Assembly: GCA_963844235.1 (NCBI GenBank)
Contig: CAWJNF010000006.1
Span: 124,001 to 188,000, forward strand
Length of the DNA stretch: 64,000 bases
Source of the DNA: CAWJNF01 sp963844235
GTDB taxonomy: Bacteria; Actinomycetota; Thermoleophilia; Gaiellales; Gaiellaceae
Reading direction: 5' to 3'
Below the pieces are notes generated by a model, which saw only the letters and a list, made by a program, of their open reading frames with translations, did not search any database and was not told the origin of the DNA. The position numbers were made by a program, and so were the translations under genes. Shown in pieces: positions 1 to 8,148 of the stretch (the stretch's first letter is position 1; every line of letters begins with the position of its first letter).

Positions 1-308
1 GGATCGGTGCAGAGCGACTCTCGGCTCCTCCGACACTGCGGGCAGCGCCCGCAGCCCACCATGTTGTAGACGGCGACGCGGTCACCGGCGGCCACAGGGC
101 TGCCCGCCGGCGCCTCGAGGACGATGCCTGCCGCCTCATGGCCGAGCTGAAACGGAGTCGTCGGCGGCGGGATCATGCCGTCGAGGAAGTGGAGCTCGGT
201 TCCGCACACGCCTGCGGCCCGGGTCGACACGAGCGCCCATCCGTCGGCCGCCGGATCGGCGGTCTCCTCGACTCGGAGCTCTCCGTCGTACAGCAGCGCA
301 GCTTTCAT
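1..308 (-). CDS. Zinc-type alcohol dehydrogenase, N-terminal part (runs off window)
   Basis: The gene reads leftward from an ATG at 308 and is cut by the window edge after about 102 codons. The visible part is the GroES-like catalytic domain of medium-chain dehydrogenases. It has AAGVCGTELHF with the catalytic-zinc Cys, GHEAAGIV with the zinc His-Glu pair, and the structural-zinc loop with CGRCPQCRRSRESLC (four Cys). It would oxidise an alcohol with NAD(P). Its ATG overlaps the stop of the tenA gene at 305-1021 (ATGA), so the two are translationally coupled. That suggests, by inference only, a substrate related to the hydroxymethylpyrimidine made by TenA. The substrate cannot be read from this fragment. 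Confidence 0.9.
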   Translation of the reverse strand, partial: MKAALLYDGELRVEETADPAADGWALVSTRAAGVCGTELHFLDGMIPPPTTPFQLGHEAAGIVLEAPAGSPVAAGDRVAVYNMVGCGRCPQCRRSRESLCTD

Positions 309-1021
309 GCCGCCTCTGCGATGTCGGGCCACTGCTCCAGCCGGTACGCCATGTCCCAGAAGCGGCGCTCGAGCCGCGTGCTCGTTGTGAAGATCTCAGA
401 GAGCCGCCGCCTGCGCTCGTCGCCGATGCGCTGCGCCAGCCGGTCAAGCGTCCTTCGCCGCCCCGCGATCACCTCGACGTAGTCAGGATTCGCGAAGAAG
501 CCAACCCATTCTCCGTAAACCGGATGGCTTGCGATCTCGTGCTCCAGCGCGACGGCGATATCGGCGTAGCTCCAGGTGCAGGGAAGCAGTGCGGCCATGA
601 CGTCGAGGGAGCCTCCGCGGTGAGCGGTCGCGACGAGGAAGCTTCCGTACGCTAGCGTCGCCGGCGCCGCGCAGAGGGAGCCGCCCCGGTCGAGCGCACC
701 GAGCTCCCCGATCCGGCGCAGCAGCTCGTGTTGGTTCTCGAGCTCCCGCCCGACGACGATGGCGGTCTCCTCCGCGAAACGTCGCATCTCTTCTGTGTCG
801 TCCGCATGGGCGATGCCGATCGCGACCGCGCGCGCCAGCTCGGGCAAGAAGAACAGATCCTGCTCCACGTAGAAGCGGAATCGATCCGGTGCGAGCGTTC
901 CCGCCGCGAGCTCACGGATGAACGGGTGATCGTGGAGAGCCTGCCAGCTCTCCCGGCAGTCGCCCAGCAAGGAGTCGCAAAAGCTCGGCGAGGAGGGCTC
1001 CAGATACGAAGTGTCGGCCAT
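305..1021 (-). CDS. tenA: TenA/thiaminase II family protein (copy 1)
   Basis: The 238-residue product matches the all-helical TenA family, usual length about 225-240. These enzymes hydrolyse 4-amino-5-aminomethyl-2-methylpyrimidine to hydroxymethylpyrimidine (HMP), or cleave thiamine, in the cytoplasm. The nucleophile Cys148 lies in LLPCTWSY, and FRFYVEQDLFFL is the conserved substrate-pocket helix. The ATG at 1021 follows a GTATCTGATAT motif by only 6 nt and has no Shine-Dalgarno (SD) sequence, so a leaderless mRNA is likely. The gene is followed with a 4-nt overlap by an alcohol dehydrogenase. A second TenA lies at 8149. Paralogues often differ in substrate (aminopyrimidine versus thiamine or N-acyl forms), so the exact substrate of this copy is open. 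Confidence 0.93.
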   Translation of the reverse strand: MADTSYLEPSSPSFCDSLLGDCRESWQALHDHPFIRELAAGTLAPDRFRFYVEQDLFFLPELARAVAIGIAHADDTEEMRRFAEETAIVVGRELENQHELLRRIGELGALDRGGSLCAAPATLAYGSFLVATAHRGGSLDVMAALLPCTWSYADIAVALEHEIASHPVYGEWVGFFANPDYVEVIAGRRRTLDRLAQRIGDERRRRLSEIFTTSTRLERRFWDMAYRLEQWPDIAEAA

Positions 1022-1040
1022 GTCGAGATATCAGATACGA
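1022..1040 (-). promoter_or_regulatory. Putative GntR-type operator / -10 region upstream of tenA copy 1
   Basis: In the direction of the gene this reads GTATCTGATAT (1038-1028), then 6 nt, then ATG. The same 11-mer with one variable base occurs at 3275-3285, 5201-5211 and 10224-10234, always pointing into a gene of this cluster. The spacing to the start codon fits a leaderless transcript whose -10 is within the motif. Confidence 0.6.
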
Positions 1041-1112
1041 GGGCGAGCGTACTCGGTCGGCGGAACGGTGGTCAAGGCGAAGCGGGGCGTGGTCGCGAGC
1101 CGGGCAGGCCCG

Positions 1113-2081
1113 TCAGGGATGCGGGTCGAGCCGCGCCCCGTCGAGCGCCAGCGTTGCCTCGAGCAGAACGCAGTCGAGGTGGGAGCGAGCGTCGTTCGAG
1201 CCGCCGTAGGCAACGTTGTTGCCGACGGCGACATGGGCCCCGCCGACGATCCCTTCGAGCTCGAGCGCCGAGCCGCCCGGTCGCGAGCACGGGTTGAGAC
1301 CGATCGACACTTCGGCAAGGCTCCACATGCGGTCGTCTCCGGAGCGCTCGAGCGCGTCGGAGAGCCGCCACGCTTCCGGTCCCGCGATGTCCACGAGCAG
1401 CCCTGACTCGAAGCGCAGCTCGACGGGGCTTCCGAGCTGGTCCGGCCCCAGGAAGAGCAGCGAGCCGTCGATGACGACCGTGCCCTCCGCCGAGCCCTCC
1501 ACGGGACTTGCGCCTACCTCGACGTCGGGCGGCGCCGCGTAGCCGCCCGGCTCGTCGGCGATGCCCCACAGCGGCCGGCCACGGCGGCCCTCGACGCTGC
1601 CGCGCAGGCTGGTGCCGGCAGCGCTCGTCAGCTCGAACTCGCCGGCGCGGTCGAAGCGTTCCGCAAGGCGCTTCGCATGTTCTCCGAGGGCATGGAAGTC
1701 GGCGGCGAACGGCCCCCCCGGCCGCAGCGTGGTCCAGCTGAGGCCGGGCACGGTGAGGTACCGCGCACCCTGCTCGCAGGCCGCACGTCTGGCGGGGCAC
1801 GAACCGACGAAGACCGACGTCAGCTCGAAGATCACGTCCGCCTCGAGCATCGCGGCGCTCACCGCAGCGGGCGGCTCGTCGCCGGGGAGCTCGGCGGGGC
1901 GGTACTCGACTGTCACCACGCTGGCGCCGAGCGCGCCGAGAACCCCGGCCATCGCGGCGGCGATTTCGGCTTCGGCTGCCGTGTCGGTCACGATCAGAGC
2001 TCGCTCGCCCGCGGCTACCCCTGCGCACGTGGTCGCGAGGACGCGCAGCGAGCCGAGGCACTCGAGGTGGCTAGCCGCCAT
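1113..2081 (-). CDS. M29 aminopeptidase / NicX-like metalloprotein (COG2309)
   Basis: The 322-residue product belongs to the family annotated as leucyl aminopeptidase (aminopeptidase T). That family also contains NicX, the iron-dependent 2,5-dihydroxypyridine dioxygenase. A C-terminal metal-site signature is visible: Glu257 in AEVSIGLNP, His283 in GGAHVAVGNN, and the pair His301-x-Asp303 in RSHLD. The spacing resembles the His/His-x-Asp iron ligands of NicX, but it is also compatible with the M29 peptidase site. The start ATG lies inside the end of the upstream M20 gene (11-nt overlap), so the two form one operon. In a cluster that handles an aminopyrimidine, a ring-opening role is an attractive inference but unproven. 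A peptidase role has no obvious purpose here. Confidence 0.75.
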   Translation of the reverse strand: MAASHLECLGSLRVLATTCAGVAAGERALIVTDTAAEAEIAAAMAGVLGALGASVVTVEYRPAELPGDEPPAAVSAAMLEADVIFELTSVFVGSCPARRAACEQGARYLTVPGLSWTTLRPGGPFAADFHALGEHAKRLAERFDRAGEFELTSAAGTSLRGSVEGRRGRPLWGIADEPGGYAAPPDVEVGASPVEGSAEGTVVIDGSLLFLGPDQLGSPVELRFESGLLVDIAGPEAWRLSDALERSGDDRMWSLAEVSIGLNPCSRPGGSALELEGIVGGAHVAVGNNVAYGGSNDARSHLDCVLLEATLALDGARLDPHP

Positions 2082-3267
2082 CCGGTGCGAGCAGCAGGGC
2101 TGCCGCGGCGGCGTTCACCCGTGCCGCGACGTGGACGTCCTCGACGGCGAGCCACTCGTTCGGCATGTAGACGGGCTCCCGGCCGGGCCCGAAGATGACT
2201 GTCGGCACGAGGTGTCCGGTGCTCGCCGTGTCCGCGAGCCAGGAGCCGCCGCCGTACGCAGGCTCCGCTCCCGTAACGGATCGGAAGGCCTCGGCCAGCG
2301 CCTGCACGAGCGGATGATCGCGCTCGATGAGATGGGCGTTCTTGCGATCGGCGAGGACCATTTCGTACCGCGCTTCCGGATCACGTGCTCCCGCTCGCTC
2401 GATGGCGGCGTCGAGCAGGGCTCGAACCTCGTCGGCCTCGACTCCGGGCTGGGGTCGCGAGTCGACGCGGATCGTGCACTCGTCGGGGACCATCGACGGG
2501 CCTCCCGGCGGCAGCCCGCCGTAGATGCGACCGACGGCCGTGAACAGCTCGCTCCCGAAGGTGTCGGCGACCCACCGCGGGAGCTCAGGCTCATAGCGCA
2601 GCGCCTCGATCTCCTCGATCAGCGGCACCATCTTCGCGATCGCGTTGACGGCGAGATGGCGATGGCACGTGTGTGCCGAGTGGCCGATCGACGTGATGTC
2701 CCAGTACAGACGTCCGCGATGCCCGAGGTAGATGGCGAGATCGGTCAGCTCGCCGAGGATGCAGTAGTCCCCCTGGTGCTGCTCGAAGAAGCGGATCGCG
2801 CCCTGCTGGTCGCCCATATGGTCGACGACGCAGGCGACGAGCACCGTGCCGCACCAGCCCTGCCGCTCCCTGGCAAGCGTCGCGCCTGCCTCGATCAGGC
2901 ACGCCACGGATGCCTTCATGTCCATTACAGCGTGGCCGTGGATCTTGCTGTCGACAAGCGCGCCGGAGTACGGATCGCCGTCCCATCCGTGGCAGACCGG
3001 CTTCGTGTCGATGTGGCCGGTCAGGACGAGGGTCGGGCCGGGGCGCCCGGAGTCCGCGACGCCGATCACGTTCGCCCGACCCGCGAGCGCCTCCTGCTGG
3101 TAGACGCGATCGAAGCCCATGGTCGACATCCGCCGGCACAGGAAGTCGGACAGCTCCGCTTCCTCGCCGACGACGCTGGGGATGCGGACGATCTCCCGGG
3201 TCAGCTGCACTGCGTCGTCGACGTCGACGAGCGCGGCGAGTGTGTCGAGTCCCGTGCTGTGAGCCAT
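2071..3267 (-). CDS. M20-family amidohydrolase (formylaminopyrimidine deformylase / ArgE-DapE-like)
   Basis: The 398-residue M20 metallohydrolase shows the two-zinc core: His85-x-Asp87 in LTGHIDTKP, Asp116 in GHAVMDMKAS and Glu173 in ILGELTD, followed by the lid/dimerisation domain and a C-terminal FGPG segment. In Bacillus the M20 protein YlmB removes the formyl group from N-formyl-4-amino-5-aminomethyl-2-methylpyrimidine before TenA acts. The neighbours (two tenA, thiXYZ) support that role. The usual Asp-Glu-Glu general-base motif reads Asp149-His150-Met151 here, which is atypical. The ATG at 3267 follows the GTATCTCATAT motif by 7 nt without an SD, suggesting leaderless expression. It is transcribed with the M29-like gene. 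A different N-acyl substrate is possible. Confidence 0.82.
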   Translation of the reverse strand: MAHSTGLDTLAALVDVDDAVQLTREIVRIPSVVGEEAELSDFLCRRMSTMGFDRVYQQEALAGRANVIGVADSGRPGPTLVLTGHIDTKPVCHGWDGDPYSGALVDSKIHGHAVMDMKASVACLIEAGATLARERQGWCGTVLVACVVDHMGDQQGAIRFFEQHQGDYCILGELTDLAIYLGHRGRLYWDITSIGHSAHTCHRHLAVNAIAKMVPLIEEIEALRYEPELPRWVADTFGSELFTAVGRIYGGLPPGGPSMVPDECTIRVDSRPQPGVEADEVRALLDAAIERAGARDPEARYEMVLADRKNAHLIERDHPLVQALAEAFRSVTGAEPAYGGGSWLADTASTGHLVPTVIFGPGREPVYMPNEWLAVEDVHVAARVNAAAAALLLAPDGG

Positions 3268-3288
3268 GGATCAGATATGAGATACGAC
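3268..3288 (-). promoter_or_regulatory. Putative GntR-type operator / -10 region upstream of the M20 gene
   Basis: In the gene direction this reads GTATCTCATAT (3285-3275), 7 nt before the ATG. It lies between the divergent M20 and GntR genes. A weaker related sequence, GATATACGATGCAC at 3342-3355, directly precedes the regulator gene itself and could serve autoregulation. Confidence 0.6.
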
Positions 3289-3360
3289 GGCATGGCAGTG
3301 TAGGCGGCGGCGAAAGCGGGCGTCAAGCGTCACTCAGTCGCGATATACGATGCACGATGC

Positions 3361-4041
3361 ATGACGGAGCCTGCGCGCGAGAAGATCGTTCCGGCGCAGC
3401 TCGAGCGACGCGTCTACGAGCGTCTGCGCGACGACATCGTCGCCGGCGGGCTCCAGCCCGGGGAACAGCTCGTCGAGGCGCGCATCGCCGAGGAGCTCGG
3501 CGTCTCCAAGACGCCCGTTCGCGAAGCTCTCATCCGACTCCAGCGCGACGGGCTGGTCGCGATCGAGCCGTATCGAGGGGCTCGGGTGACACAGCCCTCG
3601 CCGGAGGACGTACGTGAGATCCTCGAGCTGCGTCTCCTGCTCGAATGCCGCATCGCACGGGATCTCGCCAAGCGACGGCCTCCGGAGGTCCTTCGGGCCC
3701 TCCAACGGTCTGTCGACCAGTGCCTGGGGGCGCTCGCGGTGGGCGACCGGCCGACGTTCTTCGACGGTCTGACGGAGTTCTCCGACATCCAGGCCGCTGC
3801 TTGTGGCAACAGCCGCATGGCGAAGCTCCTCGTCGACCTGCGCAGCGTGCTGCTCCTGATCGGCACGACGTCCCTCCGTGCGCCCGGCCGTGAGCATCGT
3901 TCCCTCGACGAGCACGAGGCGATCCTGGCCGCGATCACCGCCGGCGACCCGGACGCTGCGGCCGCCGCGACGGCGGCCCATATCCGCTCGATCGAGCACG
4001 ACACTCTCGACCCGACTCCCGCGCCTACGGTCGAGGGCTGA
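3361..4041 (+). CDS. GntR-family regulator, FadR/FCD subfamily
   Basis: The 226-residue protein has an N-terminal winged helix (about residues 13-75). Its recognition region is LGVSKTPVREALIRLQRDGLV, continuing into the wing (RGARV). The C-terminal all-helical FCD ligand-binding domain spans about residues 85-215. FCD regulators usually repress and are released by a small carboxylate or related ligand, often with a metal held by Asp/His residues. It is divergent from the M20/M29 operon and overlaps the 3' end of the convergent HDAC-like gene by 17 nt. It is the only regulator in the 1-10 kb cluster, so it is the best candidate to bind the shared GTATCTNATAT motif. The ligand is likely a pyrimidine intermediate (inference). 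Confidence 0.92.
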   Translation: MTEPAREKIVPAQLERRVYERLRDDIVAGGLQPGEQLVEARIAEELGVSKTPVREALIRLQRDGLVAIEPYRGARVTQPSPEDVREILELRLLLECRIARDLAKRRPPEVLRALQRSVDQCLGALAVGDRPTFFDGLTEFSDIQAAACGNSRMAKLLVDLRSVLLLIGTTSLRAPGREHRSLDEHEAILAAITAGDPDAAAAATAAHIRSIEHDTLDPTPAPTVEG

Positions 4042-5149
4042 GCTCCGGCCACCAGCGGCGCAGGAAGTCCGCCTGCTCGTCGATGGCGTTGCGCTGCCAG
4101 GGCGGGAACTCGCGACAGCACGCCTGCCCTGCGACGAAGGCCTCGTAGGGATCCTCGTGGCGCGGCAGGCGGGCAATCGTCTCGACGACGGCGAGCCAGC
4201 AGAAGGGCGCGTAGACGTGGCTGTAGCCGCCTTCCTGCACCGAGATCAGCCTGCCCTGGCAGACGTCGTCTGCGACTGCGAGCAGCCGCTCCGCGATGCC
4301 GGCGAAGCCCGTGGCCGTGACGCCCAGTCGGGAGAGCGGGTCGAACAGGCTCGCGTCGACGCCGCAGGCGACCACCACGAGTTGCGGCGCGAACCGGCGC
4401 AACACCGGAGCGACGATGCGATCGACCGCGTAGTGGTAGCCGGGGTCGCCGGTGCCCGCCGGCAGGTTGACGTTGACGTTGCGGCCTTCGCCCGCACCGT
4501 CGCCGACGGTCTCGACCGAGCCCGTCTCGACCGGAAAGCTCCGATCCTGCTGGATCGAGATCGTGAGCACGCCCGGCTCGGCGAGGAAGATGGCCTCGGT
4601 CCCGTTGCCGTGGTGGGCGTCGATGTCCACGATCGCGACACGGTCGAGGCCGAACTGCTCCCGCGCGGCTGTCGCCGCGATCGCGCAGTTGTTGAAGATG
4701 CAGAACCCGTAGCCGGAGTCACGCGAGGCGTGGTGGCCGGAGCGGCGTAGCATCGCGTGGGCCGTCTGCGTCTCGTCGGCGAGGACGAGCTCGAGCGCCG
4801 TGAGCGCCGAGCCGGCCGAGAGCAATGCCAGCCCGTAGGAGCGTCCGTCCATCGGCGTGTAGCCGCCTCCTGCATCTCCTCGGCCACGTTCGGACTCCGC
4901 TTCCATCCGCTCGATGTGCTCGCGCGAGTGCACCCGCAGGAGCTCGTCCACCGTCGCCTCCCGGGGCGCGACGACCCGAATGGCGTCGTCGAGCCCGGCC
5001 GCTCGAATCAGATTCCTCGTCCGGACGATCCGGGCGGTGTTGTCGACATGGAGATCGTCCTCGATCAGCCCTTCGATGGGCAGGTACATGGCGCCGCGTC
5101 CCATGTCGTGTGTCGCAAAGCGCTCGTCCCAGCAGAGGGCAGACGCCAC
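4025..5149 (-). CDS. Histone deacetylase-fold amidohydrolase (class II / acetylpolyamine amidohydrolase-like)
   Basis: The 374-residue arginase/deacetylase-fold hydrolase has the catalytic His139-His140 dyad in RRSGHHAS and zinc ligands Asp177 and His179 in IVDIDAHHGNG. A third Asp is in VACGVDASLFDP, and GGY supplies the transition-state Tyr. Bacterial members cleave N-acyl groups from small amines. The start is placed at GTG 5149 because it has a good SD (GAGGAGG) and the family begins with ALCWDERF; the frame is open farther upstream. It is divergent from thiZ across a shared control region with the GTATCTCATAT motif. An HDAC-like enzyme is unexpected beside thiamine genes. Deacylation of an N-acylated aminopyrimidine is possible (inference). 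Confidence 0.88.
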   Translation of the reverse strand: MASALCWDERFATHDMGRGAMYLPIEGLIEDDLHVDNTARIVRTRNLIRAAGLDDAIRVVAPREATVDELLRVHSREHIERMEAESERGRGDAGGGYTPMDGRSYGLALLSAGSALTALELVLADETQTAHAMLRRSGHHASRDSGYGFCIFNNCAIAATAAREQFGLDRVAIVDIDAHHGNGTEAIFLAEPGVLTISIQQDRSFPVETGSVETVGDGAGEGRNVNVNLPAGTGDPGYHYAVDRIVAPVLRRFAPQLVVVACGVDASLFDPLSRLGVTATGFAGIAERLLAVADDVCQGRLISVQEGGYSHVYAPFCWLAVVETIARLPRHEDPYEAFVAGQACCREFPPWQRNAIDEQADFLRRWWPELSPRP

Positions 5150-5200
5150 GTTAGCCTCCTCGTTGACAGCGACCAGGGCACGGATTAGCGTACTCGCGCC

Positions 5201-5214
5201 GTATCTCATATATC
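5201..5214 (+). promoter_or_regulatory. Shared operator/promoter between the HDAC-like gene and thiZ
   Basis: GTATCTCATATATC points toward the transporter operon. The motif ends 8 nt before an in-frame GTG at 5220, so this promoter may also give a leaderless mRNA. The divergent HDAC-like gene starts 52 nt to the left and has its own SD. Confidence 0.55.
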
Positions 5215-5219
5215 AACGG

Positions 5220-6068
5220 GTGGAGCTGCCTAACCGTTGCCGTACAGATCCGTCGTACCGAAGTGCCATGGTCGGTGAGTCCCGAGCGGCGTCGCGTCCC
5301 GCGGTTGCCCGCACGGCGGCCGACTCCTCGATCGTGATCAGCGGCGTCCGCCACGTCTTCGGCGACGTGGCGGCGCTGGACGGCATCGATCTGTCGGTAC
5401 GTGAGCACTCGCGGCTCGGGATCGTCGGGCCGAGCGGCTGCGGCAAGTCGACGCTGCTCTCGCTTATCGCCGGCCTGCTCGAGCCGACCGACGGGGCGAT
5501 CGCGATCGGTCCCGCCAGCTCCGCCGAGGAGCGCTTGGCGCGGTGCGCGCTGATGCCGCAAAGGGATCTGCTGATGCCCTGGCGCACCGCGCTCGACAAC
5601 GCCTGCATCGCGCTCGAGAATCGCGGCGTCGCGCGGCGGGCAGCGCGCGAGCAGGCCCGGCCTCTGTTCGAGCGCTTCGGCCTCGCAGAGTTCGAGGAAA
5701 AGTCTCCCGCGCAACTCTCGGGCGGGATGCGACAGCGCGTGGCCTTCCTGCGGACGCTCATGCCACAGAAGGACGTGCTGCTGCTCGACGAGCCCTTCGG
5801 TGCTCTCGATTCGATCACCCGCGCACAGATGCAGGAATGGCTGGTGGGCGCGCTCGAGCTCGAGCCGCGGACCGTCCTGCTCGTGACCCACGACGTCGAC
5901 GAGGCACTGCTGCTGTCGGACCAGGTCGCCGTGATGTCGGCTCGTCCCGGGCGTATCGTCCGGCGCATCGAGACCGGCCTCGCCCGCGACGTCCCGCGTC
6001 GCGAGATCGTGACTTCGGCGGCGTTCGCGTCCCTGAAGGAGCAGGCGCTGGAGGCGCTCGAGGAGTGA
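5220..6068 (+). CDS. thiZ: ABC transporter ATP-binding protein (ThiZ-like)
   Basis: This is a nitrate/sulfonate/taurine-type ATPase. It has Walker A GPSGCGKST, Q-loop MPQRDLLMPWR, signature LSGGMRQRVA, Walker B VLLLDEPFGALD and the switch His in THDVDEALL. It would energise the permease encoded next; the stop overlaps that gene (GTGA). With the THI5-like binding protein downstream it forms a ThiXYZ-type importer, known in Bacillus to take up N-formylaminopyrimidine from degraded thiamine. Two starts are plausible. GTG 5220 lies 8 nt after the motif (leaderless, 282 residues). ATG 5268 gives 266 residues but has no clear SD. The conserved domain begins well after both. Confidence 0.88.
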   Translation: MELPNRCRTDPSYRSAMVGESRAASRPAVARTAADSSIVISGVRHVFGDVAALDGIDLSVREHSRLGIVGPSGCGKSTLLSLIAGLLEPTDGAIAIGPASSAEERLARCALMPQRDLLMPWRTALDNACIALENRGVARRAAREQARPLFERFGLAEFEEKSPAQLSGGMRQRVAFLRTLMPQKDVLLLDEPFGALDSITRAQMQEWLVGALELEPRTVLLVTHDVDEALLLSDQVAVMSARPGRIVRRIETGLARDVPRREIVTSAAFASLKEQALEALEE

Positions 6069-6889
6069 TCGCCGAGGAAACCGAGACCGGTCGGCGCGCC
6101 GTGCTCCTCCACGAGGACCGTCGGGCGCGAAGGTGGCTCGTCGAGTATGGACCGGCGCTGATGGTGGTCGCCATCGGGATCGGGCTCTGGGAGCTGCTCG
6201 TCCGCGTGCTGGACGTGCCGCACTACATCTGGCCGAGCGTGTCGCTGATCTTCGCGACGATGCGCGACAATATCGGTGACCTCGCCCACCACACGTGGGT
6301 GACGCTGAGCGAGGTGCTTGCAGGCTTCGCGATCGCGCTGGCCGTCGGTCTCGGTCTCGGGATCTTGCTCCACGTCTCGACGGTCGCGCGGCGTGCCCTG
6401 TACCCGATCCTCATCGCCAGCCAGAGCATCCCGACGGTGGTGCTCGCGCCAGTCTTCGTGCTGGTGCTCGGCTTCGGCATCGGGCCGAAGCTCGCGGTCA
6501 TCGCGCTCTTCTGCTTCTTCCCGATCGTCGTCGGGACGATCGACGGGCTCCGCAGCGTCGACCCCGAGTACGTCCGCATGATGCGAACCCTCGACGCGTC
6601 CCGGTGGTCGATTTTCCGTCGCGTCGAGTTTCCGGCGGCGTTGCCGCTGATCTTCACCGGCACGCGCGTTGCCGCGACGTACGCGGCGATCGGCGCGGTG
6701 TTCGGCGAATGGGCCGGTGCGGACTCCGGGCTCGGCTGGCAGATGATCCAGGCAAAGGGCCGCCTCGACACTGAGCTCGTCTTCGCAGACATCGCGTTCG
6801 TTACGGCGATGGCGCTTCTCCTGTTCGGGCTTGTCTGCCTGGTCGAGCGCCTCACCATCCCGTGGGCGCGGGGGCAGGAGGCGCGATGA
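6065..6889 (+). CDS. thiX: ABC transporter permease (ThiX-like)
   Basis: The 274-residue inner-membrane permease belongs to the SsuC/TauC-like BPD_transp_1 family. Several hydrophobic helices are visible, including ALMVVAIGIGLWELLV near the N-terminus and the FAIALAVGLGLGILL segment. The EAA coupling loop appears around MMRTLDASRWSIFRRVEFPA, which docks on the ATPase. The GTG start overlaps the thiZ stop. It would form the membrane channel for the ligand delivered by the lipoprotein encoded at 6938. Family and context point to a pyrimidine moiety of thiamine, but permease sequence alone does not show the substrate. Confidence 0.9.
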   Translation: MIAEETETGRRAVLLHEDRRARRWLVEYGPALMVVAIGIGLWELLVRVLDVPHYIWPSVSLIFATMRDNIGDLAHHTWVTLSEVLAGFAIALAVGLGLGILLHVSTVARRALYPILIASQSIPTVVLAPVFVLVLGFGIGPKLAVIALFCFFPIVVGTIDGLRSVDPEYVRMMRTLDASRWSIFRRVEFPAALPLIFTGTRVAATYAAIGAVFGEWAGADSGLGWQMIQAKGRLDTELVFADIAFVTAMALLLFGLVCLVERLTIPWARGQEAR

Positions 6890-6937
6890 CGTGAGCGTTC
6901 CAGGCGAGGGGCAATGACCAATCGGAGAGGAGGCCAT

Positions 6938-8078
6938 GTGAGACATCTGCTGCGACATCGACGATCGTTCGTGCTTCTCGCGCTGCTTGCAGGCGTGCTC
7001 GCGCTTGCTGCATGCGGTGGCGGGGAGGAAGCATCCGAAGAGCCACCCGCGGCGCCGGCCGAGCCCGCAGCGGAGCCGCCGGCCGAACCCCCCGCGGAGC
7101 CGCCGGCGGAGCCGCCTGCCGAGCCCGCCACGGAACCGCCCGCCGAGCCACCTGCAGCCGAGCCGGCCACGCTCAAGGTCGCGCTGGACTGGTTCCCGAA
7201 CCCCGACCACGTAGCCCTCTACTACGCGCTCGACAACGGCATGTTCGACGAGCAGGCGCTCACCGTTGAGTTCGAGACGCCGTCCGATGTCACGGCTGGG
7301 CTGAAGCTCGTCGCGACGAACGAGTTCGACCTCTCGATCTTCTACCAGGGCGACATGTTCTTCGCCGCGCAGGAGGACCTGCCGGTCATCGCCGTGGGCT
7401 CCCTCGTGCCGACTCCGCTGAACTCGCTGATGTCCCTCGCCGACTCGAAGGTCCAGGGACCGGACACGATCAAGGGCGCCACGATCGGCGTCGCCGGGCT
7501 CCCGTTCGACGACGCCATCCTCGACACGATGCGCAAGCAGCAGGGACTGGCGGAGGGCGACGTCAAGAGCGTCAACGTCGGCTTCGATCTCGTGCCGGCT
7601 TTGCTCGACGGAGCAGGCCGACGCCGTCATCGGCGCCTACTTCAACATCGAGGGCGTCCACATCGAGTCGGAGACCGGACAGCCTCCGACGGTCACGAAG
7701 CTCGAGGAGCTCGGCGTTCCGCATTACGACGAGCTCATCGTCGTCGCGAACCGCGATCGTCTCACGGAGGACGCGGCCTACGCCGACGCTGTCACCCGCT
7801 TCCTCGCCGCGATGGTGACTGCGACCGAGGCAGCGCAGGCCGACGAGGCCGGCTCGATCGAGATCATGAAGGCGAACACCGAGTACACCGCCGAGGAGAT
7901 CGAAGGCATGGTGCCCGACACCCTGCCGCTCCTCACCTCCCCGAAGGGCGTACCGACCGGCTGCTTCGACCTTGCCGGCTGGGAGGCCTTCGGCCAGTGG
8001 ATGATCGACGAGGCGCTGATCGAGAACCCGGTCGACGTCTCGACGATCGCGACAAACGACTACCTGCCCGGCTGCTGA
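6938..8078 (+). CDS. thiY: THI5/NMT1-like substrate-binding lipoprotein (ThiY-like), frameshifted
   Basis: The GTG at 6938 follows a GGAGAGGAGG SD and opens a lipoprotein signal (LLAGVLALAAC, lipobox Cys). A low-complexity Glu-Pro-Pro-Ala linker follows (about 7050-7165), then a NMT1/THI5 domain starting at LKVALDWFPNPDHVALYYA. The family binds formylaminopyrimidine or HMP-like ligands outside the membrane. The frame breaks at 7610-7614 (ctcgacggagcagg): the domain continues in the +1 frame as DAVIGAYFNIEGVHIE and ends at 8078 with NDYLPGC. Removing one base restores a protein of about 380 residues, normal for the family. A sequencing insertion seems more likely than gene death, because both halves are intact. 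It is co-oriented with thiZX and tenA copy 2. Confidence 0.87.
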
Positions 8079-8096
8079 TCCGGGGAGCTGGAAGGC

Positions 8097-8124
8097 GGAG
8101 GAGCCGAGCGTGCTCGGCTCCTCC
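8097..8124 (+). terminator. Strong hairpin between thiY and tenA copy 2
   Basis: A perfect 12-bp stem, GGAGGAGCCGAG paired with CTCGGCTCCTCC around a CGTG loop, lies 18 nt after the thiY stop and 24 nt before the tenA start. No T-run follows. It may be a partial terminator, or an mRNA-stabilising structure that lowers tenA expression relative to the transporter. Confidence 0.65.
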
Positions 8125-8148
8125 CCTCACCGGGAAGGGAGCAACGGC

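Noticed and set aside
1561..3303. Long plus-strand reading frame (580 codons) across the M29 and M20 genes
   Set aside because: It is antisense to two genes with clear family motifs and shows no recognisable domain; high-GC shadow frame.
1022..6937. TPP riboswitch controlling the tenA/thiXYZ genes
   Set aside because: Start codons follow promoter-like motifs closely, and no THI-element motifs are seen.
7050..7165. Glu-Pro-Pro-Ala repeat as a CRISPR or mobile repeat
   Set aside because: It is in-frame low-complexity coding for a lipoprotein linker, with varying codons.
5213..7630. Minus-strand frame of 805 codons over thiZXY
   Set aside because: Antisense to an intact ABC operon, with repetitive Arg/Gly-rich composition and no motif.
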